Assembly: GCA_947471745.1 (NCBI GenBank)
Contig: CANJKZ010000423.1
Span: 744,001-808,000, forward strand
Length of the DNA: 64,000 bases
Source of the DNA: Closterium sp. Naga37s-1
Taxonomy: Eukaryota; Streptophyta; Zygnematophyceae; Desmidiales; Closteriaceae
Direction: 5' to 3'
Shown: positions 56,301 through 64,000 of the stretch, in pieces
How the letters are laid out: each line of letters begins with the position of its first letter
How positions within the stretch are numbered: the first letter of the stretch is position 1
The notes under the pieces: model-generated
Seen by the model: only the letters and a program-made list of their open reading frames with translations
Database searches by the model: none
Told to the model about the DNA's origin: nothing
Translations under genes and position numbers: made by a program

Positions 56301-57353
56301 CCCGCCTAGAGCCGACCTCGGCATTCCCGAGGCTCCGCCGCCGCCGCGCGCGCCCGCAACTCCTCCCGCTCTTCCGCCCCCTCCCCCGCCCGCCCCAGCC
56401 CCCCCTCCGCTGTTGCTCCGCCCGAAGCTCACTCCGCCGCTCGGCGACCCGCTGCCATCTTTAAGCGCTTCTTCCCACTCCTGCCCGGGGAACGCGGCGT
56501 GAAGCTGCTTTTGCGCGAACACACTGGCAGGGTCGTGAGAGGAGCTGCGCGGAACGCCAATCTGTCGGTATATCGGCAGGTACGACCCTGTTCCAGGCCT
56601 GTTTCCCGCACCTGAACGTTCGGCTCGGCGGCGTGGATTCCCAACCGGCCCGTCCGGACCTGACGGTCTGCTTGGGGAGGATCCCGAGCCTGCGTTACTA
56701 GGGTCGTCGTCGTCTTCCCCGCATAGCGTATCTGCGTCTAAGGTTCGGGACCGGATCAAACTCGAAGGTTTGGAAGTGAAACCGGATGCTTCGCCGTCCG
56801 AAGCTGCTCGCCGAGACGCCTTGCCAGGTTCGGCAGTTTCCCACTCGTTTCCGAAAGCTGAGTCTCCGCCTCTGTATAGGTCGGGAAGTCGCGCTTCGTC
56901 GGAACCAGCCGCACCGCCAGCGCTTCCAAACGCGCCGGCGGTCATTCCTGCTGCTCCGCCAATCCTTCCCCCCTTTCCCCCGCCAAAGGAGGCGCTTCCA
57001 ACTCCGCCAACGGACCGCGTAGAACGTGGAATAGCTGGACTTCGCTGGCCCGAGCCGCCGGCTCCTGCTAGTCCTCCCCCTGCTCCGCTTCTCCCAGAAC
57101 CGTCGATTCCTGGGTTCACCATGGATCGTACGGACGACGACATGCCATCTGGCAGACTGTCCGGCGACTGGTAATATCTCGGCTCGCTATCCTCTTCTGG
57201 TAGTGGTTGTTGTTGCTGCTGCTGCTGCTGCAGGATTCTAGAGTGCAGCATCAGCACGGACGGCGGTTGCACCGTGATTCGCGGCTCCGACTTACACACG
57301 CGGTTGAGCACTCTGGACGGGCTAATGTCATCGTCAGTGTGAGTGTGGGTCAT
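49056..57353 (-). CDS. Gene E: very large pseudokinase related to kinases B and C, with tandemly duplicated exons
   Basis: Best exon set: 57353-53042 (one apparent frameshift in a G7 run near 54219-54225), 52433-52329, 51390-51141 and 50364-50068; a last exon was not found. Exon 2 is 105 nt, as in B and C, and phases 0, 0, 1, 1 are identical. The first ~1390 residues are low-complexity (Gly, Ser, poly-Gln, acidic runs). The kinase-like part runs from QYALTADDWFDHDPPGDG through SLLTCRSISKQSIR, AEAIGVEVAVMEVLQPH, HHCHSQGVAHRNLTPHAVVF, GDARLSGFECAAF, LFAAPEVHAGMYGTQADLW to EKNPADRLTAVEAL. The Gly loop is destroyed, VAIK Lys is Arg, HRD is HRN and DFG is GFE, whereas APE and the C-lobe remain. 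A catalytically dead scaffold is the natural reading; a decaying pseudogene is the alternative. Confidence 0.65.
49085..49276. repeat. (CAG)n/(CAA) microsatellite grown from a kinase poly-Leu codon tract
   Basis: On the minus strand this is an extended CTG (Leu) run ending in a decayed KNLSVRLTAAEA segment. The same LLLLLL-KNP-RLTAAEAL element is short in the other exon-4 copies. Confidence 0.88.
50845..51760 (-). repeat. Array of exon-3 copies in the pseudokinase gene
   Basis: The full exon is 51390-51141 (250 nt, phase 0 in and phase 1 out, as in B and C). Three upstream fragments repeat its start (about 51760-51731, 51665-51610 and 51527-51461; SVHVILAP or SVHLILDP). Two downstream fragments repeat its end (about 51078-50985 and 50940-50845; VAHRSLTPHAVVFPADDSPL), one with a GTGAGA donor. 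The catalytic loop is HRN in the full exon and HRS in the fragments; none has HRD. Confidence 0.82.
51683..51726. repeat. 44-bp perfect palindrome inside the exon-3 array
   Basis: GATATAAGTGAGTTTTTGAG and its complement meet at AGAC|GTCT (51704/51705). It lies exactly between two exon-3 start copies. Confidence 0.95.
51945..52720 (-). repeat. Array of exon-2 copies in the pseudokinase gene
   Basis: The full copy is 52433-52329 (105 nt, acceptor CTTCCAG, donor GTGAGCC). Two upstream copies (about 52720-52655 and 52580-52520) carry only the AEAIG..VAVMEVLQP half. Three downstream copies (about 52285-52207, 52165-52085 and 52020-51945) carry only the VAVLEVLQPHAHIIALRDKF half, each ending at an intact TCACGGTGAGC donor. 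Confidence 0.85.
52918..52958 (-). repeat. Duplicate of the end of pseudokinase exon 1 (beta-3 segment)
   Basis: Encodes LTCRTITKQGLR followed by a GTGAGGAG donor, parallel to LLTCRSISKQSIR at the end of exon 1 (53042). Both have Arg in place of the kinase Lys. Confidence 0.8.
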
Positions 57354-57680
57354 TGTAGAGTGTCTGTACCGGGTAGTCTAATGTCATCGTCAGTGGAAGT
57401 GTGAATCATTGTACCGGGTAGTCTCTTGTCATCGTCAGGGTAAGTGTGAGTCACTGTACAGTGTCCGTATCAGTAATTAAGAAGGCCGCAACCGTCGGTC
57501 TAGCGTCATCGTCAGGGTAAGGTAAGCGTGGTTCATTGCTAAGTGTCTCTATTTTAACCACTAGAAGCCCGCGTCGGATCGTCTAATGTCATCGTTAGTG
57601 TAGGCGCGAATCATTGTCGAGTGTCCGTGTTAAGAATTGAAAAGCCCGCAACGGTCATCTGACGTCATTGTTTCATTATG
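57325..57680. repeat. Degenerate tandem repeat around the pseudokinase start codon
   Basis: TCTAATGTCATCGTCAGTG...TCATTGT units of about 55-110 bp recur about five times. The proposed start (MTHTHTDDDIS) is the innermost unit; each upstream unit reads a similar M-x-H-T-x-x-D-D-D on the minus strand before diverging. Confidence 0.8.
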
Positions 57681-60091
57681 GCTGGTAGACGTAAGGTGCG
57701 TGCCACGGCTCAGGAGTGCGACTCGCACTAGGATGCGGTCAGAACTTTCTGAAACGGAATGTTCCGGCTTTGCTCCAGAAAAGCGGGGACGCTGGAGGAT
57801 CGTCAGAACGCTGAAGATTTTAAATTTGAACGAAATCGAAACTCCTCCCTCAAATCAAAGTAATGAATCCTCGACGCGCGCTGCTAGCCCAGTACAGCAC
57901 CTGCGAAGTAAATAAATATTATATTAACTGGCTGTTGACACCTCCATTCATCTATTCTCGCTATTTCTTACACTATTCTTGCACCGCACAACTCAAGCGA
58001 ACCTCGAATCAATCGAACAATAACGTCAACCACTTGCTTTACTATCACTACTCTAACACTGGTTAACGCAGGTCAGGAATACGCCTGCGTTTATTTATTG
58101 TGGAGCCATGAGTGACAAAAAGTGATAAAATACCTCTGGTAAGGTAAGCAAGAGTGACTTCTGGCTGGTCCCACTCCTCCACCCACTCTTGCAAAACACG
58201 CGGGGTGGTTGAGATGACTGGCCTTGCACGAGCATAGCATCCTTCGGCCGGTGTCAAACACGGTGCAGTACGTTTCACGAAGTTAAGCTACGGTATGTTA
58301 CTGCTTCTGACCGTAACGAACCAGGCAACAACTTGGTGCATGATTTGAAAGAAATGCTGCTGATTTCGGCGCGAAGGAACAGCACCACCCGTACACCACA
58401 CTGACTTGGCTGGCACTGTACAGGTGTGTGATTGGCCCTAGAGAACTCCGACCCGAACCGAACCAAGGGCCGCGGACAAGATCAAGGTTCAGAGTTATGC
58501 AACGCAGCAAAGCAAGGGATGGCAGGAGGCAAGGGAGGGGAGGGGAGGGGGGGACTCGAGGGAGGGGAGGGGTGGGAAAACCCGAAGCATTACCAAACCA
58601 GAAATGTATTTTCATACATTTGCCGAAGCTCAGAGCAAGGTTTAGTTCCAGGTACGGATGTTTGACATTTTCGGTTCGTTTGTTTTTTCTTCGTGAGCAG
58701 TCGTTCGGCTCGGCACTAGAGGACAGAATCGTATCCGGTGCCTGCCTGCCACCAGGCAGAACCCTGCAAAAACGGCAGGTTACCAGAAACGGGTCAAATG
58801 TTTTTTTCTGGGAGTTTTAGGGCTCAGTTGATTATGACCCTGTTAAACAGAGGTTTCATGCTGTGGACTGGGCCTATACCAACTAAACATTCCTTGAGTG
58901 CGGGGAAATTTAGAAGCCTCCTTGAACTACTTAGCCTGTGTCTTTGGACACTGATGAGTTAAGGCTACAGAAACCTGGAAGTGTAGGACATGCTAAATTC
59001 TCTTCCCAAATTTAAATCCTTCCTGCTTAGCTGAATACTTCTCACTCTGGCCGACCTTCGACAGTGCTGTGCACCCCCAGCCCTAAAATGGCAAAAATGA
59101 AACTTCACCTCCGCGAGAAAAGCAACCCTGAAATGGCAGGGCGACCGAAAACGAAAGCAGTTCCCTCTGCTAGTGCGACTGCCACCCAGTCACCTCACCT
59201 CCTCGCCTTGTGGAGTGGAACCATCAAACAGCAGCAAGAGGCTGCAGCAGTGCCCCATTGACGAACCACCCATCAAACAGCAGCAAGAGAAGCATTGACG
59301 TTTTTCTCCCGAATCCTGCCCTGATTTGCCCCCGACCACCCAACCCCAACCTCTACACCCTCTTTCTCACCTATCTCACCGGCGGAAGCACTGGCTACAG
59401 TGTTTGGACGTAGCGGGCTGGTGAGATAACTCGGTTGTGGGTAAAGTCGCACGAGGGTTTGAAACAAGCCTTGGGCCGTAAAAAACCATTAACGTTGAAT
59501 AACCATCCCAACCGCTTTGAAAACAACAGTACCGTTCCAGAACGTAAAAAACCTTGACTAAACGCCCTGGGTCAAATTGTCACTATAACGCATGTGATAG
59601 GACCTTCTTGGGTCCGGTGCGGTCACACTAAGCGTCTCGGTAAGTATAACATATGCCAGTCTATCGAGAATGAGGGTGTACCACCTCCATTCTTCCGCTC
59701 TTAGTTCAGTGCAATGGTGGGTCAAGTGGAGGGCCACCTGCAAATTGCGAATCGTGAATGGTTTCCCCATTTCGGTTGGTTGGTGCTACCCGTAAAAAAA
59801 GGCAGGGGGAAAAACCCTTTTGGAGTTACCCACAATTTCCAACATTACTTTTCATGGGAATGTTCCACACTACTAGCATGAGGGATTCAGCAGTAGATAA
59901 GGGAAGAATACCTGAACACAATATCAGCCCTAACGTTGCTCACCTCACCGGCACTACTATAATCAACATAATAATTTCTCTACCAGACAAATTCCACTTG
60001 CAAAATCCTCCCACCCCTGCACTCATGACTTACATCACAACAATTTCCACAATTTCCACACCTCCAAAAGCATGAAATCCAGGCAGTAGCC
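57681..60091. other. Intergenic region between genes E and G; no gene recognised
   Basis: Short frames without motifs. Contains a purine-rich GGGAGGGGAGG block at 58515-58575 and a duplicated ACCATCAAACAGCAGCAAGAG-type segment at 59220-59290. Confidence 0.45.
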
Positions 60092-62368
60092 CTAATTCAT
60101 ACTCTTGGAACAAGGAGCCTCCTCGTGAGAAGAACCCTCAGCTCCACCTCCCTTCCCACCATCCATAGAAAATTCTCCATCCCCCTTACCCCCCTCCCCA
60201 ATCCGCCCATCCTCGGTCCTTATCTCCCCTAACCCCTCATGCCCAGAATGGCCTGCCCCATTCCCTCCCACAGCAGGCAGGGGCAGCTTAAAAGCACTAT
60301 CTCTCAGCGGACTCTGCCCGGGAATGAAAGGGGGCGGCGGACTGGACCCCGGGTGAAAATCCACCAATGGCGAGACAGCATACCATGACTTATCCGGAGC
60401 AGGGGACGGCGGGAAGCTGCCATCCCTCAGATGCACCTGCCCTGCAGCCGTATCCGAAGCTGTGTCCGAAGCAAAACCGCCTCCCAAGCCTCTCGCGCTC
60501 CCACCGAACCCAGCAGTGGCAGCAACAGCTGATCCGGCTACTGCTGCTGCTGACCCTCCTTCTTCTGAGTACTGAGTGGTGGATCGCCCTAGCGGCTCCT
60601 TGTCTCTCTGGCTGTTGCTGTCCTTCTCCCCGCAGTGACTGCTGTGCCGAATGGCATTACTCAGTGCCTGCACGCGCAGGCTCTCCTTCTCCTTCGCCCC
60701 ACCTGCACCACCAGCGCCACCAGCACCCGAGCCTGCACCACCCCCAGCCCCTACCCCTGTCCCTGCCCCTGAACCAACCCCATTGGCAAAACTCGGTGAC
60801 GACAATAGCGCACCTGCCGCCGCCGCAGCAGCAGCAGCATCGCCTCCTCCTCCTCCTCCTCCTCCCCCTCCCCCGCCCCCGCCCCCTCCACCAGCGGCGG
60901 AACCTACTCCCGTTCCTGTGCCCCTGGCTCCCCCCGCCCTGCTAGATCCCGCCCCCAGCGCGCCTGCTGCAGCGGGGAAGGGGGAAGGCGCAGCGCCCGC
61001 CTGCGCGCTCTCCTCCGCGCTGCCCATCTGGGGCACCAGCCGCACGGGCTCCTGACTCGACCGCGTTCGCGCCATCGGGTTCCCCCCCAATGGATTCCCC
61101 CCACTTCCCCCTCCGCCCCCGGCGCCCCCGCTATGGCCCCCCGCGGGGGGCGGAAGCAGGTCCCGCTTAGAGTTATTCGGGGAAGCCCTGCGCGCCCCAG
61201 ATAAGCCTGCGCCAGTAAAACCTGCTCCTGGGAGGCCCGGACTGGTGTAACTCGGGCCGGTAACACCTGAACCCGCGGTGGCCATGGCGGAATAACCCGA
61301 CTGCCCGTGCGTCCCCGTGCTGCTGCTGCCTCCCGCTCCGCCTCCCCCTCCGCCTCCCGCGCTCCACGCGCCGCTGGCCCCCCCAACTCCGCCGCTGGAC
61401 TCTCCCGAGGCGGACGGAGGCGCGGCCGTGGGGCTGCCGCGGTCTTCATACTGCCCGGCGGGCAGGCTAGAAAGAAACAGCCCGAGGCGTTCCAGAGCGA
61501 TTGCGTCCGCGCTCCCGTCCCGCCCGCTTTCCCCCTCCCCTTCCCCCTCCCTCTTCCCATCCCCTTCCGCTTGCTTACTCCGCGGAGATTTGAGTCGCAC
61601 GGGCTCGTTCGTGGACTCGTCTACAGTCGCAAACGACTGATCCGATTCTTCCAGCCAAGCCACAATACGCTGCCGCCCAGGCATGGCGTTGAGATACGAT
61701 ACGGATCCGGCACTGTTCACTGTGCGCGATCCCACGGCCGCAGCATAGTGCTGCTGGTGCTGGTGCAGCTGCTGGTGATGCTGCATGTGCTGCTGTATCG
61801 TCGTCGGCCCCGCGCTGCTCGGCCGCTCATCCAAACCTCCCCCTCCGCCGCCTGCGCCGCTGCCTGGTCTGATGTCTATACCCGATGCGCCAAACCCTAG
61901 CCCCGGACCAGCCGCCATGATTACCGGCCCCAGATGGCTCTTGCCTCTATCTACCGCTATAGGAGGTTTTGACGAAGCATCCCGGGACCCCCCGCGACCC
62001 GACCCACCTCCGCCGCCGCCATGCGCTGCGGTGATGCCGCTTCCGCCGCCGACTCCGCCGACGCCTCCGCCGCCGCCTCCTCCTGCTCCGCCGCCGCCTG
62101 CGGCACCGCCGCTGATACCGGAGGCGTTTTCCGAGCGAATGCTGCGAATTTGCGCAGCGTGTAACACGGCGACTGACGACATGGCGACGCGGTCGTCGGC
62201 GGCCGCCATTTTACTGGCGTATTCGCGCACGCCGGCGTCGCCGACGGGGGAGGAGGCGGAAGGAGCGGGCTTGCGCGGGGTGCTCCGCGCGGGCGGCGCA
62301 GGCGCAGCATAGTCGTCGTTGACATTGTCGTCGTCGCCCGCCTTGGGCCGCGCGAAACAGCAGAACAT
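60092..62368 (-). CDS. Gene G: single-exon, Gly/Ser/Ala-rich disordered protein of unknown function (758 aa)
   Basis: One uninterrupted frame from ATG 62368 to a stop at 60092. It starts MFCCFARPKAGDDD; the paired Cys directly after Met could be a lipid-attachment site, which is inference. Most of the length is low-complexity: poly-Gly runs (residues about 85-125 and 520-545), a His/Gln run (HMQHHQQLHQHQQHY, about residues 195-210) and poly-Ala. More ordered-looking islands are GRQRIVAWLEESDQSF (about 230-245), DAIALERLGLFLSSLPAGQ (about 285-305), EKESLRVQALSNAIRH and DKSWYAVSPLVDFHPG near the C-terminus. I recognise no domain. The length of the open frame in GC-rich sequence and the retained islands argue for a real gene. 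An intron or 5' exon cannot be excluded. Confidence 0.65.
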   Translation of the reverse strand: MFCCFARPKAGDDDNVNDDYAAPAPPARSTPRKPAPSASSPVGDAGVREYASKMAAADDRVAMSSVAVLHAAQIRSIRSENASGISGGAAGGGGAGGGGGGGVGGVGGGSGITAAHGGGGGGSGRGGSRDASSKPPIAVDRGKSHLGPVIMAAGPGLGFGASGIDIRPGSGAGGGGGGLDERPSSAGPTTIQQHMQHHQQLHQHQQHYAAAVGSRTVNSAGSVSYLNAMPGRQRIVAWLEESDQSFATVDESTNEPVRLKSPRSKQAEGDGKREGEGEGESGRDGSADAIALERLGLFLSSLPAGQYEDRGSPTAAPPSASGESSGGVGGASGAWSAGGGGGGGAGGSSSTGTHGQSGYSAMATAGSGVTGPSYTSPGLPGAGFTGAGLSGARRASPNNSKRDLLPPPAGGHSGGAGGGGGSGGNPLGGNPMARTRSSQEPVRLVPQMGSAEESAQAGAAPSPFPAAAGALGAGSSRAGGARGTGTGVGSAAGGGGGGGGGGGGGGGGGDAAAAAAAAGALLSSPSFANGVGSGAGTGVGAGGGAGSGAGGAGGAGGAKEKESLRVQALSNAIRHSSHCGEKDSNSQRDKEPLGRSTTQYSEEGGSAAAVAGSAVAATAGFGGSARGLGGGFASDTASDTAAGQVHLRDGSFPPSPAPDKSWYAVSPLVDFHPGSSPPPPFIPGQSPLRDSAFKLPLPAVGGNGAGHSGHEGLGEIRTEDGRIGEGGKGDGEFSMDGGKGGGAEGSSHEEAPCSKSMN

Positions 62369-63544
62369 GATCGCTCGCGAATGTCGTTAACGCCGTGGCT
62401 GGATAGCTGCTGGTAACCCTCTTCTTCGCCAGCGGGCTCCTCAATTCACTAGTAGCCCTAACCTACCGTCGATGAGCGCCGAGTCTAACTCGCTGGTGCG
62501 GTACCGAGCCTAATTCATGAGCAATGTTTGGTCTTCCAGACCTTGAGAAGGCGAGGAGAAGGCTGGGAAAAGGCGGGAAAAGCCGGCGGAAGGCTGGGAA
62601 ACTACTCCAACGGAACAGTAAACTCAAAACTTGAAGATAGGCGAGCAATGACCAGTCTGCACGTGACGTGCACTCCTCGCGACGAGCGACACGAGCGCAA
62701 GAATGGAGTGAGGCGTATCGCTGAGGGTGGATGATTGTGGTCGGCCGGAACTGAACCGAACTGGACCGGACGGGACTGGACCGGACTGGTCGGGGATTGC
62801 AACCAGGAGTTGAAGACGGTTCGAAAGGGTCGAAGCTGACATGCGGTTGCGGGATGCAGGCCAGCTTTCATTCCATCAGCAGGTATTGGACTCTCGTCGG
62901 CGGAAATACGGCCGCCGGAAACTCAGTCGGGAAACCATGAGGGTAAGAAACAGCGATATTCGCGTGTGTGGGCTGATGACTAAAAGTGTGAACGACCTAG
63001 GCCAAAGAGACGCGTCAGGGACACCAAATAGACTTCTCAGAACCTTTTATTCATGATGACAATTTCGTGTCTGGAAACAACGCACAGAGCAAGTGCGTTG
63101 ATCCCATATTAGCTTAGGATGGAGGTGGTCTAGGTTCGCCAGAAGCCTCTTGGTATTTGACCTTCAGATAATGACCACGTGACCTGAAGCGCTGACACGT
63201 CAGACCGTCCCAGCCCGCGAAACCTACGCGAGACTAGGAGGAACATACTATCACCACGTGGTGAGACGCGAGGTTAACCTCCGTTGCGAAGCCAGACAGC
63301 AAAAAGAGCTAGCTACCCTTGGAATGCACGAAAACGGTGAAGCCGATGTGCTGAGGCAAGGAGCCATAGATAGTTTTTGAAGCAAGAGAATCGGATAGGC
63401 TTTGGCTGGACAGGTAAGGAAAGGGATTGATGGGATGGATGGCGGTGGCGGAACAGTAATCGGCGCGGGGTTGGCAGAAGGAGAAGCGGGGGGCGGGGGG
63501 CGGGGGAAGCGGGGGCGTGTGGGGGAGAAGCTTGGGACGTGTAG
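62369..63544. other. Upstream region of gene G and intergenic sequence
   Basis: Must hold the gene G promoter. Contains a short ACTGGACCGGAC-type repeat near 62755-62795. No gene or RNA recognised. Confidence 0.45.
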
Positions 63545-63665
63545 GGGAGGCATGGGGTGGGAGGAATGGGGTGGGAGGAATGGGGTGGGAGGAATGGGGT
63601 GGGAGGAATGGGGTGGGAGGAATGGGGTGGGAGGAATGGGGTGGGAGGAATGGGGTGGGAGGATG
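63545..63665. repeat. 15-bp minisatellite (GGAATGGGGTGGGAG)
   Basis: Eight near-perfect head-to-tail copies. Frames through it are artefacts. Confidence 0.95.
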
Positions 63666-64000
63666 TGGGGGAGATAATCTCAAGGTACAGAGGTGGGGGA
63701 CGCAGGCGAAGGGGGAATTAGGCGGACTGGCGGAAAGTGAGGGGTTGCTGTGAAGAGGGGGGAGCACCGGGGAAATCGGGAGATGATTGGCGGAATGCAG
63801 GTGCGGCGGAAACGACATCCATCGATCAGTGAGTACATTTCCGCTTGCAGGCAACTATGGCGGAGTTGGCTCGTGAAGACAGCGGGGGCAGTACTGATGG
63901 TGTTGGGAAACCGAAATTGGTACATTTGCGCTTCATTTGCGCTTATACTACTAGTCACAAACAACACAAACCATCCCAGCCTATGAAACCATTAAAAAAA
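63666..64000. other. End of window, nothing recognised
   Basis: No coding or repeat feature supported. Confidence 0.4.

Noticed and set aside
60367-62312. Several 130-200-aa plus-strand frames
   Set aside because: Antisense Pro-rich shadows of gene G poly-Gly tracts.

Overview
This is a nuclear window from a plant-lineage eukaryote. Multi-exon genes use GT-AG introns, and the LTR elements carry the plant initiator-Met-tRNA primer-binding site (TGGTATCAGAGC type). The Gly/Ala/Ser-rich proteins and the Copia family with a poly-Gly Gag linker make me suspect a streptophyte green alga such as Closterium; that assignment is inference and was not tested.

Layout. 1-3200: a broken LINE 3' end, CT microsatellites and a complete miniature LTR element (TRIM, 2811-3155). 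4133-11630: a dead kinase copy (A) whose last exon is split by a 6.8-kb Copia element (Copia-1, 4173-10955; TSD ACCTT). 11855-15899 (minus): a CAMK-like Ser/Thr kinase gene (B) with a duplicated last exon. 16508-16787: a fold-back element with a 9-bp TSD. 17302-24755 (minus): a second Copia (Copia-2, 7.45 kb; TSD TACAA), open except for one TAG. 24756-29893: no genes; minisatellites and a duplicated fragment of gene D. 29902-33442 (minus): kinase paralogue C, complete, five exons. 33924-36231: three TIR elements with clean TSDs. 37090-40873 (minus): gene D, a two-exon disordered protein of unknown function. 42782-44593 (plus): a probable secreted protein with a huge Asn-Gly repeat and Cys clusters. 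44611-48374: an identical 172-bp repeat pair and minisatellites. 49056-57353 (minus): a very large pseudokinase gene (E) related to B and C by exon length and intron phase, in which every kinase exon lies in a tandem array of full and partial copies. 60092-62368 (minus): gene G, a single-exon disordered protein. The remainder shows only simple repeats.

Common thread: four relatives of one kinase family (A dead, B and C apparently catalytic, E pseudokinase) occupy the window, remodelled by transposons and local duplication. The most unusual locus is E: glycine loop, VAIK Lys, HRD Asp and DFG are all lost, while exon phases are kept and exons have multiplied. Second is the Asn-Gly/poly-Cys protein. 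Splicing, expression and homology statements are read from sequence alone.
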